DNA of 64,000 nt, from positions 229,735 to 293,734 of the forward strand of contig NZ_VILB01000011.1 of assembly GCF_009712035.1 (NCBI RefSeq), written 5' to 3'. Of the stretch, positions 21,101 to 29,432 are shown piece after piece. The position numbers were made by a program, and so were the translations under genes. Origin of the DNA: Anabaena sp. UHCC 0187. GTDB lineage: Bacteria > Cyanobacteriota > Cyanobacteriia > Cyanobacteriales > Nostocaceae. Each line of letters opens with the position of its first letter. The first letter of the stretch is position 1. A model generated the notes under the pieces. That model was not told the origin of the DNA and ran no database searches. It worked only from the letters and a program-made list of their open reading frames with translations.

Positions 21101-22929
21101 TACCGACTTCTTCCCCATTTCCTCTACCTCTACCTGTTTCCCCGGCAACAAGTCAAGTAACTGAAGCAAATAAGCTAGTTAATCCTGTTGACTATGAACT
21201 TGACCCCACTCGTCGTCCTAACGGTATTATGTTGGTCAGTGGTAGTAAAATTTGGCGGACACAAGCCTACCGAGAAGAGGAAAAAGGATTAATTTTAGCG
21301 ACTAATTTACCTGTGTATATTAAAGGTGACTTTAATCTACACACTCAAGAAGAATATACAACTGCATTAGCATCTGATTACGGCAACTTCTACACTCGTA
21401 CTAGTAGCAACCTCAATCCTAACTTTGCTTGTCGTTCTGGTGATCCTCGATTCAGTTGTCCCACGGGTGATGAATGGCGACCTGCTACAGTATTAGCTGA
21501 TGCTGTCACCTTACTGACGAGTAACTTTAGAGAGGGTTTCCGTGAGGAAGGAGAATATGACTGGAATAATACCTTAGATGATTTAACTTTACCACCAGGT
21601 TATTCCCTTTCAAAATTCAATTCCTATGCTCCATTAGGTACGTGGGATGATACTACTTCTGGTAATGTAAGTTTTCCTAGAGACTTTGATACTACAACAA
21701 CAGGCTACCAAGGTAGTTCCTACGTTAATAACTTTGTTACACCACTGATAAGGTGGCTACCAAAACGAACGGGAAATCAAACGCCATGGAATATTCCTGG
21801 TTTTGCTTATGCTTATGAAGTTTGCACGTCATCAGTAGCAACTGACTGCGATTGTAGTTCAACAGACACTGCTGCTCAATGTGCTGTTAAGAACAGAAGA
21901 TGGGCATTGACTAATGTTGCTCTCTCAGGATACAACGGTACTAATGGACAAAATATTTGGCTAGATGGCGATATAAATTCAAGTATTGTTGCTATCAAAA
22001 CAGGATTCGCCGGACCCAATGGAGGTTCAAACGGTTGGGAAGCATTACCATTTAGAAGACTTGCTCTTAAACGTGAGAGAAATCCTGCTTCGCCTAATTA
22101 TACTTTACCCGTCACTCCCCTGACTTATTACGGAGATCCTGGTGGAAATGGATCAAGAAAATTAAAAGAATATCCAGTAAATGGAACAAGCACACCAGCA
22201 ATAGTCACCGTATCCACAACCATAGAGAGTATTCCTTGGCTCAGAGAAGTATCTGGACGTTTAGAACCAGTATTACAAATTCGATACCCCTTTGCGACTG
22301 AAACTAACCTAAATCCCAATCCCAAGAATCTCACAGGAGGAATAGACAATAAAAATTGGCTACAAAGTGCTTTTCTTGATAGTACGCCTGCTGCTAACCG
22401 AGTTGCCACTTTCAACCTAATTGTAGCCGCAGGAGATAGTCCGGCTCGTTTTAGCACTAATAACACAGAAGATAATGGTGGGTTGCATAACTTTGTCCGG
22501 TTTATGCAAAACTGGCAACAATCCGGAGGTACTGCCACAGCTAAAATTAGTGGTGCTTTCATGCAGGTGAAAAAGAGTGCCTATGCTACAGGTCCATTTG
22601 CTACAGCTTTGTCTACTAGTGATAATAATCTCTTATATGCAATTCTGATCAATAGCGGTCAAGGTACAGGTTATCTTCCTCCTAACAGACAGTGGGGTTA
22701 TGATGTAGCACTCTTATCACAATCTCCTGACTTATTTGCCAGTAAACTGGTATTTACACCACCTGATTTACCAGATGAGTATTTCCGGGAAGTTGGTAGA
22801 GATGACAGATGGGTACAGCAGTTACTATGTGCTAAAGAAGTTCCTCTCCCTACTACTGCTGATCCTACTCCTAGTCCCACTAATTACGCCATAGATACAG
22901 AACAGCGTCCTGATACGTGCAAATCCTAG
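18178..22929 (+). CDS. hpsA: Hormogonium polysaccharide protein HpsA, giant pseudopilin-like
   Basis: A 1583-residue protein matching HpsA, first gene of the hormogonium polysaccharide locus needed for slime secretion and gliding in Nostoc. The N-terminus is basic, then GFVLPTVVMVSVVVVLLTTA at about residue 50, a type IV pilin-like hydrophobic helix in which the usual Glu5 is absent. The long remainder is exported, rich in Thr, Asn, Pro and Asp, with a few Cys, for example in CSSTDTAAQC. It is followed by four pseudopilin genes and three glycosyltransferase genes on the same strand. The biochemical role of HpsA itself is not known. Confidence 0.9.
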   Translation: MSRKRHPLTTITRLSTRFIRRFLVKTKKQLIWLLRTVFGTQKQQNAANAGFVLPTVVMVSVVVVLLTTAIMFRSFDRAKNASNVRVNQAVLSAVTPAIDRGRAKINQLFADKTLPRATPTDDALYNVIVSNIDKYTFGDETTLQISFDVDGNSKIDAPTPTTKLSDNETSRTAWKFPVDTDNNGKFDSYNIYGIYFRTPSVETGGKYSRKRNPLEGRTPPMAEVSLDDNCGANTSATLVGSTGWVKQNNELKKSLFVYTATIPITTNSTYGSDTNYEIYKGNKGFAAVEYQQDRVQIPPNNNAVVYEDDIALTPGADFNLNGAVFTNSNFLTSGMNGGTIKFYQVSSTSSCYYEAKNAKIIVGGNTAVGGFGSTGDSSSKVPTVDLYKGKNITIGNTPWVKSATSSPAKTAYNNLAYVNRINILINDQIAKAETTDPSEVTTGLAAKEKALGQTLTGADRTKYRRQQIEYYFRKRTRRVPYTEVAFNATDTSPSPLVQGGLDSLRPNDTWIYPVSPTDGKIATSFTKVGLNISGASLEPKATEPIALKNASGVEGQVGDRVIVGNNLPQIWWDKTKSAFVSSGVADTQDISGVKWDAGDTTKTRTRKSLVQTLADVGDTSRDGEWELAAAKVPADPTEAVGGLRVVTGAGIYLRDTETPAAFTTTNNPIKIIWPDSNPVPQSLGPTNKTITPYSVYNPSITYKWREIADNPSTTTIDESRTPFLQMRATAVYHYKGTGYNQQTPQPIACVSSFYVPTNSTTLRNRSDLPAAANTLANTNNTPTPNAANTPAILKDANGLSNNGIVYPAPTRTETNYSQLLAYQATLTYPNGRLIDDGLLAKALGKTAASRTISERSAIDAQICALQILDGSLSPSDSVIPHGAIREVAFLDSREVKQNSGSGTPLTDDKVLVPSTTYNLPVQDRQPLEIRATVLDLNLLRTKEISGASPKEYLLPNSGIIYATRDDALPDMSADIPTSSPFPLPLPVSPATSQVTEANKLVNPVDYELDPTRRPNGIMLVSGSKIWRTQAYREEEKGLILATNLPVYIKGDFNLHTQEEYTTALASDYGNFYTRTSSNLNPNFACRSGDPRFSCPTGDEWRPATVLADAVTLLTSNFREGFREEGEYDWNNTLDDLTLPPGYSLSKFNSYAPLGTWDDTTSGNVSFPRDFDTTTTGYQGSSYVNNFVTPLIRWLPKRTGNQTPWNIPGFAYAYEVCTSSVATDCDCSSTDTAAQCAVKNRRWALTNVALSGYNGTNGQNIWLDGDINSSIVAIKTGFAGPNGGSNGWEALPFRRLALKRERNPASPNYTLPVTPLTYYGDPGGNGSRKLKEYPVNGTSTPAIVTVSTTIESIPWLREVSGRLEPVLQIRYPFATETNLNPNPKNLTGGIDNKNWLQSAFLDSTPAANRVATFNLIVAAGDSPARFSTNNTEDNGGLHNFVRFMQNWQQSGGTATAKISGAFMQVKKSAYATGPFATALSTSDNNLLYAILINSGQGTGYLPPNRQWGYDVALLSQSPDLFASKLVFTPPDLPDEYFREVGRDDRWVQQLLCAKEVPLPTTADPTPSPTNYAIDTEQRPDTCKS

Positions 22930-22964
22930 TGCAAATCCTAAAACTTAAAACCGGGTGATAAACA

Positions 22965-23696
22965 ATGCTAAAAATTCAACGACAGCAACAAAATCCATCT
23001 ACCGATGATTCTGGTTTTACCATTATTGAATCTCTCATTAGCATGGTAGTTGTAGCAATTCTGTTAGCATCTACAGCACCCGTTTTAGTTATGTCCACCG
23101 CTATTCGAGTCCAAGCTAAACGCATAGAAAAGTCTGCTCAAGTGGCAAACTCTTTTATTGATGGGGTAAGAGGTGGGTCTATTCCAGCACCAGAAAACAT
23201 TATTTCCCTAACAGCAGTAACTAGCACCGCTGCTAGAAACCAAGCAGATAATTTATTTACTGTGACAACAATGCCAGTACCTAGTGCTAGTTCTACAAGT
23301 AATGCAAAAAAGGATTTTTATCTGGCTAAAAGAGATGGAACTATCTGTTTATTAGGAACAACAGGCTGTACAAGAGATACAAGTAATCCCTTAGATGAGT
23401 TTTATATTCAAGCTGCTCAAATTAGGGTAGTAGGGACTTTAACAACAACTGGTTATCGGTTAGGAATGCGAGTTTATAGAGCAGATATTGATTTGAGTAA
23501 AACCGTCGAAGCCAGTGCAACTGATACTAGTAAACAAGCTATAGATTCATCTGTAACTAGTGGACTAGGTAATAAACAAAAACCAATGATAGAGAGATCT
23601 GTGGATATTGCCGGTAGTGCTACCACATTTCAAAGTTTATGCTCTCGTTTGGGGATAGCACAGAAAGAAGAAAAAGACCAAAACTGTCCACAATAA
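22965..23696 (+). CDS. hpsB: Hormogonium polysaccharide pseudopilin HpsB
   Basis: A 243-residue type II/IV pseudopilin. A prepilin peptidase site lies near residue 16 (DDSGFTIIESLISMVVVAIL), with cleavage expected after Gly and Glu at position 5 of the mature chain. The hydrophobic helix is followed by an extracytoplasmic domain with Cys pairs (CLLGTTGC; CSRLG...NC). It lies 35 bases after hpsA in the order known for Nostoc hps loci. Pseudopilins of this locus are thought to act with the type IV pilus machinery in polysaccharide secretion. Confidence 0.88.
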   Translation: MLKIQRQQQNPSTDDSGFTIIESLISMVVVAILLASTAPVLVMSTAIRVQAKRIEKSAQVANSFIDGVRGGSIPAPENIISLTAVTSTAARNQADNLFTVTTMPVPSASSTSNAKKDFYLAKRDGTICLLGTTGCTRDTSNPLDEFYIQAAQIRVVGTLTTTGYRLGMRVYRADIDLSKTVEASATDTSKQAIDSSVTSGLGNKQKPMIERSVDIAGSATTFQSLCSRLGIAQKEEKDQNCPQ

Positions 23697-23707
23697 TAGA
23701 AACAGTT

Positions 23708-23746
23708 TGTAGGTTGGGTTGACGGAAGAAAACCCAACATAATTTA
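23708..23746. repeat. GTTGGGTT hairpin repeat, copy 1
   Basis: The sequence TGTAGGTTGGGTTGACG then AAACCCAACATAAT forms an 8-bp stem (GTTGGGTT/AACCCAAC). A near-identical copy lies at 34261-34296 downstream of another gene. This is a dispersed cyanobacterial intergenic repeat. Confidence 0.8.
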
Positions 23747-23813
23747 GGAATAAAGTCCTAACTACAAACTTGATAATCAATGGTGGTGTATCTATTGAAA
23801 AAGGGAAAATTAT

Positions 23814-24776
23814 ATGATGATGAAGACACTTAAATTTATACTCAGGAGTCAGATAAAAAGCTCCAAAGTCATTCCAAAATCTGGTGGTTTTACTCTGATT
23901 GAATTGCTGGTAGCCTTAGTGATTTCATTTTTAATTCTCACACCATTGTTAGGCTTCATGATTAGTGTGATGACGACTGACAGAGATGAGCAAGTTAAGG
24001 CAAATTCCGAGGAAGAAATTCAAACTGCACTTAATTATATTTCCCGTGATTTACAACAGGCTATCTATATCTATGATCAGGCTGGTATTACAGCTATAAG
24101 TTCTCAATTGCGTTACCCAAGTGATGCTACTAAAACTCCTTTACTGGTTTTTTGGAAACGAGATTTAGTGACTAATGTAGTTCCTACAGCATCAGGAAAC
24201 GATGATACTTTTGTATATTCATTAGTTGCCTATTATTTAGATAATTCTACCAGCACTACTTGGTCAAAAGCTGCTCGTATTAGTAGATGGCAAATTAAAG
24301 ATGGTGTGGAAAGTTCTAGTGGTGTAACTTGTGGAGGAACTAAAAAATATGTAAATGCTGATAACTGTCCAACTCCGGGTTTTGCACCCTTTGATGATTA
24401 TTTTGATGGTGCTGATGGTTTAGAAGCAGGAATGAACAAATGGAAAAAATCTGGAACTTATACGACTGATGCTACGGTGCTGATTGACTATGTTGATCAA
24501 AGTACAACTTCTGTACCAGCAGCCACTTGTCCCGCTGACATTGCGGCTACAACTACAACACCTGCCATAACTTGGTCAACAATAAAACCAACCAGTATGA
24601 CTGGGTTTTATGTCTGTGTAGATAAAGCCAATACAACAGCACAGGTATTCATTCGAGGTAATGCAATGGCTCGGCTCGATAATGATGCAGAAAGAATCAA
24701 ATATAGTGATAGCAAAAAAAGTTATTTTCCCGCAACTAACGTGAGAGTTCAAGGACGGGGATTTTTGTATAAGTAA
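23814..24776 (+). CDS. hpsC: Hormogonium polysaccharide pseudopilin HpsC
   Basis: A 320-residue pseudopilin. The prepilin motif SGGFTLIELLVALVISFLIL near residue 25 predicts processing after the second Gly and a membrane helix. The long extracytoplasmic domain has four Cys (CGGTKKY...NC, TCPAD...VCVD), which could form disulfides. It continues the hps order after hpsB, separated by 117 bases containing a hairpin repeat, so hpsC may have some independence in expression. Confidence 0.88.
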   Translation: MMMKTLKFILRSQIKSSKVIPKSGGFTLIELLVALVISFLILTPLLGFMISVMTTDRDEQVKANSEEEIQTALNYISRDLQQAIYIYDQAGITAISSQLRYPSDATKTPLLVFWKRDLVTNVVPTASGNDDTFVYSLVAYYLDNSTSTTWSKAARISRWQIKDGVESSSGVTCGGTKKYVNADNCPTPGFAPFDDYFDGADGLEAGMNKWKKSGTYTTDATVLIDYVDQSTTSVPAATCPADIAATTTTPAITWSTIKPTSMTGFYVCVDKANTTAQVFIRGNAMARLDNDAERIKYSDSKKSYFPATNVRVQGRGFLYK

Positions 24777-24802
24777 ACATTAATAAACGGGAGAAATCAA
24801 TC

Positions 24803-25462
24803 ATGGCTAATAATCATAAAATTAAAAATTTAATCGTCAAATCATTACAAATTCATCGTCAACGATACATTCGTCAAGATGCTGGTTTTACCTTGATAGA
24901 AATGCTAGTAGTGATATTGATGATCGGTATTTTATCAGCGATCGCTGCTCCTAATTGGATGACATTTGTGAGCAGACAACGCTTGAATAAAGCTAGTGAT
25001 GCAGTTTTATCTGTCATTAAACAAACACAAACAGAAGCTAAAAGCAAAAAACGTAATTACAGCGTCAGTTTTCAAGTTAACAGTACCACTAATATTCCTG
25101 AGTACATAATTTATCAAGGAACTACTCCACCTAGTTCCGGTTGGACAACGTTAGGTGATACTCTAGGACTACAAGCTAGACAAGTTTTTTTATATACCAA
25201 TCTCACCTCTCTGACAGCCTTTAATACAACAAACGCTAGTAAGAATATAGTTGCAACTACAACAGGGACGGGTACAATTACATTTGATTACATAGGTGCT
25301 GTAGCAAACAAAACTGGTAGTACAGTCGCTGATACACCATTAAAAGTCATGGTAGCCACACCCCAATCCACAGGAAGTGTTGCGGGTAGTTTAAAACGCT
25401 GCGTGATTATTGACGGTTTAATTGGGGGAATACGAACAGCGAAGGACACAGACTGTAGTTAA
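24803..25462 (+). CDS. hpsD: Pseudopilin, GspH-like (HpsD position)
   Basis: A 219-residue pseudopilin with basic N-terminus and prepilin site DAGFTLIEMLVVILMIGIL near residue 30, followed by SAIAAPNWMTFVSRQRL, typical of GspH/FimT-like minor pilins. A small disulfide loop is possible near the end (RCVIIDG...KDTDC). The symbol rests on gene order (fourth hps gene, before the glycosyltransferases). It is clearly a paralogue of the pseudopilin at 28707-29267, sharing the MIGILSAIAAP segment and a similar C-terminus (IRTAK versus MRTAK). Confidence 0.8.
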   Translation: MANNHKIKNLIVKSLQIHRQRYIRQDAGFTLIEMLVVILMIGILSAIAAPNWMTFVSRQRLNKASDAVLSVIKQTQTEAKSKKRNYSVSFQVNSTTNIPEYIIYQGTTPPSSGWTTLGDTLGLQARQVFLYTNLTSLTAFNTTNASKNIVATTTGTGTITFDYIGAVANKTGSTVADTPLKVMVATPQSTGSVAGSLKRCVIIDGLIGGIRTAKDTDCS

Positions 25463-25695
25463 ATTAATCAGTATCTATAAAAAATCAAATATCCGTAAAT
25501 AAACGGTATATAAAAATCCTTGTACATAGCAATATATAGATGTTGGTTGCAAATAATTAGCTATAAAGTGGATTTCAGGTAAATCAAGTATCAAGAGAAT
25601 TTTACTCATTGTTGCTTCTTGCTTTCTGACTCCTACTAGATATTATCTGCATTTTCTAAGAACGCACCAGCCAAAATTTATATGAAAATAAGACA

Positions 25696-26658
25696 ATGAA
25701 TAGTTGCCTTGATTTAACAATAGCTATACCAACCTATAACGGTGAACATCGTTTACCAGAACTACTGGAACGGCTACGAAACCAAATTAACACAGAACAT
25801 TTTTCTTGGGCAATTGTAGTTGTTGATAATAATAGTACAGATAATACAGCTAAAGTTGTAAAAAGCTATCAAGACAATTGGCAATGTCCTTATCCGCTAT
25901 ACTACTGCTTTGAACCCCAACAGGGAGCAGCCTATGCTAGAAAAAAAGCCATAGTAGAAGCGAAAAGTGAACTTATCGGTTTTCTTGATGATGATAATTA
26001 CCCCAATTCTACTTGGGTTTCAGCCGCTTATAATTTCAGTCAACAGCATCCCCAAGCAGGGGCTTATGGTAGCCAAATCCATCCCAATTGGGAAGTAGAA
26101 CCCACAGAGAACTTTTACAGAATAGCGCCATTTTTAGCAATTACAGAACGGGGAAATTTACCTCTACTTTATCAAGCCCAGAAAAAAATACTTCCTCCTT
26201 CGGCTGGTTTGGTTATTCGTCGTCCAGCTTATTTAGAAAGTGTTCCTAGTCAAACGATTTTAACTGGTAGAGTGTCTGGGAACATGATTACTGGTGAAGA
26301 TATAGAAATGGTGTCTTATATTCAAAAAGCTGGGTGGGAAATTTGGTATAACCCCGATATGGAACTTTATCATCAAATCCCGAAAGTTCGTTTAACCAGA
26401 GAATATTTAATTCCTTTTTTCCAAGGTATTGGAATTAGCCGTTATGTTACTAGAATGGTAAATATTAAACCTATTCATAAACCATTTTGGTTACTAGCTT
26501 ATTTAGCTAACGATTTGCGAAAGATTTTATTACATCTACTCAAGTATCGAAATAAAATAAAAACTGATTTAGTGGCTGCTTGTGAAATGCAATTGTATAT
26601 CAGCAGTTTATTTAGCCCATTTTATCTGTGGCAAAATGGCTACCTTAAAAGTAAATAA
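25696..26658 (+). CDS. hpsE: Glycosyltransferase family 2, HpsE
   Basis: A 320-residue GT-A glycosyltransferase: LTIAIPTYNGEHRLPELLERL start, VVVDNNSTDNT, then the DXD-type metal site FLDDDNYP. A second signature (GEDIEMVSYIQKAGWEIWYNP) is the acceptor/base region. Hydrophobic stretches near the C-terminus could attach to the inner membrane. First of three consecutive family 2 enzymes, matching hpsE-hpsF-hpsG in Nostoc, required for hormogonium polysaccharide synthesis. The sugar specificity cannot be read from the sequence. Confidence 0.85.
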   Translation: MNSCLDLTIAIPTYNGEHRLPELLERLRNQINTEHFSWAIVVVDNNSTDNTAKVVKSYQDNWQCPYPLYYCFEPQQGAAYARKKAIVEAKSELIGFLDDDNYPNSTWVSAAYNFSQQHPQAGAYGSQIHPNWEVEPTENFYRIAPFLAITERGNLPLLYQAQKKILPPSAGLVIRRPAYLESVPSQTILTGRVSGNMITGEDIEMVSYIQKAGWEIWYNPDMELYHQIPKVRLTREYLIPFFQGIGISRYVTRMVNIKPIHKPFWLLAYLANDLRKILLHLLKYRNKIKTDLVAACEMQLYISSLFSPFYLWQNGYLKSK

Positions 26659-26682
26659 TCAAGGATTAAATCAATTAAAGCA

Positions 26683-27684
26683 ATGATTGAAAAAAACATT
26701 CATGCTGTAGATATTACAGTTGCAATTCCTGCCTATAATGGTGAAAAACGTTTACCTTTAGTGTTAGATTTGCTTTTAAATCAGACAGGTTTAGAAAACA
26801 TTAATTGGGAAATTATTATCATTGATAATAATAGTGCTGATCAGACATTTGAACTAGTGGAGAAATATCAAAAGATTGCCAAAAATAATAATATTGATTT
26901 GCGTTACTTTTTAGAAAATCAACAGGGAGCAGCCTTTGCTCGGTTGCGAGCTGTAAAGGAAGCAAAAGGTAATATCATTGCTTTTTTAGATGATGATAAC
27001 TTACCTGATACTGATTGGTTAGCCGCTGCTTATAAATTTGGCATTGATTATCCCCAAGCAGGTGTTTGGAGTGGGCAAATTCATGGAGCTTTTGAAGTTA
27101 GTCCACCAGAAAATTTTTCTAGAATTCAGGCTTTTTTGGCAATTAGAGAGCATGGTGATAAACCATATAAATTTGACGGGGATAAATTAAAACTTCCTCC
27201 CGGTGCTGCTTTAGTTGTCCGTAAACAAGTATGGCGTGAAAACGTTCCCGAAAAACCTATTCTCAGTGGCAAATTACCTGGTATCTTAGTCCAAGGTGAT
27301 GATTATGAACCACTAATTTACATACATAAAGCGGGTTGGCAAATTTGGTATAACCCTGCTATGCACTCCTATCATCAAATTCCCAAGTGGAGATTAGAAA
27401 AAGATTACTTACTAAGTATAGCTCGTGGCTGCGGTTTACCTACTTTCCAGTTACTCCTGATTAATACCCAAAAAGTGCAGATACCTATAGTATTTGCTCG
27501 CACAATTTTAGGTGGGTTTCGCCGATTATTAGGGCATATCATCAAGTATCGAGGGAAAATATATAGCGATTTGATTGTTATGTTTGAAATGGAATTTTAC
27601 TGGGCAAGTATGCTCAGTCCTTTTTACTCTTGCCGGCTTTATATGCGAAGATTAATAGATAATAAAGGCTCAGATAATGCTTGA
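26683..27684 (+). CDS. hpsF: Glycosyltransferase family 2 (HpsF position)
   Basis: A 333-residue family 2 enzyme starting VTVAIPAYNGEKRLPLVLDL, with IIDNNSADQT and the DXD-type site FLDDDNLPD. It shares extended blocks with HpsE, such as QQGAA(Y/F)AR, KAGW(E/Q)IWYNP and YHQIPK, so the two are tandem duplicates. It starts 24 bases after hpsE and overlaps the next glycosyltransferase by eight bases, strong evidence for one transcript and coupled translation. The symbol is assigned by gene order. Confidence 0.8.
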   Translation: MIEKNIHAVDITVAIPAYNGEKRLPLVLDLLLNQTGLENINWEIIIIDNNSADQTFELVEKYQKIAKNNNIDLRYFLENQQGAAFARLRAVKEAKGNIIAFLDDDNLPDTDWLAAAYKFGIDYPQAGVWSGQIHGAFEVSPPENFSRIQAFLAIREHGDKPYKFDGDKLKLPPGAALVVRKQVWRENVPEKPILSGKLPGILVQGDDYEPLIYIHKAGWQIWYNPAMHSYHQIPKWRLEKDYLLSIARGCGLPTFQLLLINTQKVQIPIVFARTILGGFRRLLGHIIKYRGKIYSDLIVMFEMEFYWASMLSPFYSCRLYMRRLIDNKGSDNA

Positions 27685-28633
27685 ATATAGTCAAAATAGC
27701 GAACCTAGGATTTCTGTAGTTATCCCAGCTTATAACTGTGAAAAAACTATTACCAAAACAATTGAATCTGTTTTAAATCAAACTTTCACTAATTGGGAAT
27801 TAATCATCATTAACGACGGCTCAAAAGACTCAACTTTAGAAATTATTTCCCAAATTCATGACTCACGCATTAAAGTATTTTCTTTTGACAATGCTGGAGG
27901 TAATGTTAGTCGTAATCGAGGTTTAAAATATGCAGTTGGAGAATTTGTCAGCTTTTTAGATGCGGATGATATTTGGACATCTGATAAACTTGCAAGTCAG
28001 TTAAAAGCTTTAGAGGAAAATCCCCAAGCCGCAGTTGCTTATAGTTGGACTGATTATATTGATGAAACCGGTGAATTTGTAGTTTCAGGTGGACGGGTTG
28101 TTGCTAAAGGTGATGTTTATGAAAAGTTGTTAGTGACTAACTTTTTAGAAAATGGCTCTAATCCTCTAATTAAGAGAGAATCCTTAATCTCCTTATCTGG
28201 CTTTGATGAATCACTACCTGCGGCTCAGGATTGGGATATGTGGCTAAGATTAGCTGCAAAGTTTGAATTTGTTTGTATTCCGTCTGTACAAATACTATAT
28301 AGAGTTAGTGGTAATTCTGTTTCTGCTAATCTTAATCGGCAGGAAACAGCTTGCTTACAGGTTATGAATAAAGCATATAAGGCAAGACCACCACAGCCAA
28401 ATTTTAATTTCAATTTAAGTCTTGCAAACTTGTATAAATATCTAACTTGTAAAGCATTGCAAAAGCCGTTAACCCGCAAAAAAGGACTAGCAACTGTTAG
28501 ATTCTTATATTATTATACATTATACGAATCTTTAACTATAAACCGGGCTATTTTCATTGCCAAATTGGCATTAAAAACCTTGATAATAATTATTTATCCT
28601 CCTTTCCTAAACCGGAATCATCAAAAAAATTAA
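27677..28633 (+). CDS. hpsG: Glycosyltransferase family 2 (HpsG position)
   Basis: A 318-residue family 2 enzyme of a different subgroup from its two upstream neighbours: ISVVIPAYNCEKTITKTIES, INDGSKDSTLE and the metal site SFLDADDIW. It resembles SpsA/WcaA-type transferases. The C-terminal 50 residues are basic then hydrophobic (FIAKLALKTLIIIIYPPFL), suggesting membrane association. Its ATG lies inside the end of the preceding gene, so translation is probably coupled. The symbol is by gene order. Confidence 0.8.
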   Translation: MLEYSQNSEPRISVVIPAYNCEKTITKTIESVLNQTFTNWELIIINDGSKDSTLEIISQIHDSRIKVFSFDNAGGNVSRNRGLKYAVGEFVSFLDADDIWTSDKLASQLKALEENPQAAVAYSWTDYIDETGEFVVSGGRVVAKGDVYEKLLVTNFLENGSNPLIKRESLISLSGFDESLPAAQDWDMWLRLAAKFEFVCIPSVQILYRVSGNSVSANLNRQETACLQVMNKAYKARPPQPNFNFNLSLANLYKYLTCKALQKPLTRKKGLATVRFLYYYTLYESLTINRAIFIAKLALKTLIIIIYPPFLNRNHQKN

Positions 28634-28706
28634 TAGATAAGTCGTTGAATTTAAATACTTAAGATAGCTGCATCTTTAATATTGAATAAGAACTTGAGAG
28701 ATAAAA

Positions 28707-29267
28707 ATGAACAGCAAAACTGATTTATTGTCTTTAGTTAAATTAACAAAAAACTTAGATATTTCTAGCGGTGGTTTTACCATATTAGAAATGTTAGTAG
28801 TCGTATTTATGATCGGCATATTATCAGCAATAGCCGCACCAAGTTGGTTAGCTTTTGTCAATACTCGCCGCTTAAATGTTGCCCAAAACCAAGTTTATCA
28901 AGCTATGCGCGAAGCCCAAAGTCAAGCTAAAAAAGAAAAAGTGACTTACCACGCTAGTTTCCGGGAACAAAATAATATTGTCCAATGGGCAGTTCATCCC
29001 GCGACAATTCACCCATCTAATGCTAATTGGAATCAATTAGATACCACTGTGCAACTAGATGAAGAATCAACATTACAATTGTCTAATGGGGTGAGACGAG
29101 TGCCATTTGATTATATTGGTAGTGTGAAACCTCCATTTGGACGAATTACCCTATCTAGTAAATTTGGTGGTAAAGCAAAGCGTTGCGTTTTTATTTCCAC
29201 TATCTTAGGTGCAATGCGAACCGCTAAGGAAAAGCCTAAACCTGATGATGGTAAATATTGCTATTAA
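28707..29267 (+). CDS. Pseudopilin, GspH-like, of the hps locus
   Basis: A 186-residue pseudopilin with the prepilin site SGGFTILEMLVVVFMIGIL near residue 25 and SAIAAPSWLAFVNTRRL after it. It is similar to the pseudopilin at 24803 in both N- and C-terminal parts (KRCVFISTILGAMRTAK), indicating duplication within the locus. A later hps letter such as hpsH may apply, but I cannot confirm it. It follows hpsG on the same strand by about 70 bases. Confidence 0.82.
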   Translation: MNSKTDLLSLVKLTKNLDISSGGFTILEMLVVVFMIGILSAIAAPSWLAFVNTRRLNVAQNQVYQAMREAQSQAKKEKVTYHASFREQNNIVQWAVHPATIHPSNANWNQLDTTVQLDEESTLQLSNGVRRVPFDYIGSVKPPFGRITLSSKFGGKAKRCVFISTILGAMRTAKEKPKPDDGKYCY

Positions 29268-29290
29268 TTACCCACCAGCAACTTAACTTA

Positions 29291-29394
29291 CAGCACTTCC
29301 CGGTGTTATGAGGTACATATCTAGCGGGCAAGATGCCCACACCACAAGAGTTTCATGATTCAACTTTGTACCTCATAAAAGCGGAAACCGCTTT
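29291..29394. mobile_element. MITE-like element (about 104 bp)
   Basis: Imperfect terminal inverted repeats of about 27 bases frame the element: AGCACTTCC...TTATGAGGTACA on the left and TTGTACCTCATAA...GGAAACCGCTT on the right. The inner TTATGAGGTACA arms are perfect over 12 bases. The core (GGGCAAGATGCCCACACCACAA) resembles one arm of the palindrome at 17684-17758. A left-end fragment recurs at 45704-45730. No coding capacity; probably a non-autonomous transposable element. Confidence 0.7.
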
Positions 29395-29432
29395 AATTTG
29401 AATATTTAGATTTTACTTATTAAAACCACTAT

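Noticed and set aside
22128..22562. 144-codon frame antisense to hpsA
   Set aside because: Shadow of the hpsA reading frame; composition follows the complementary codons.
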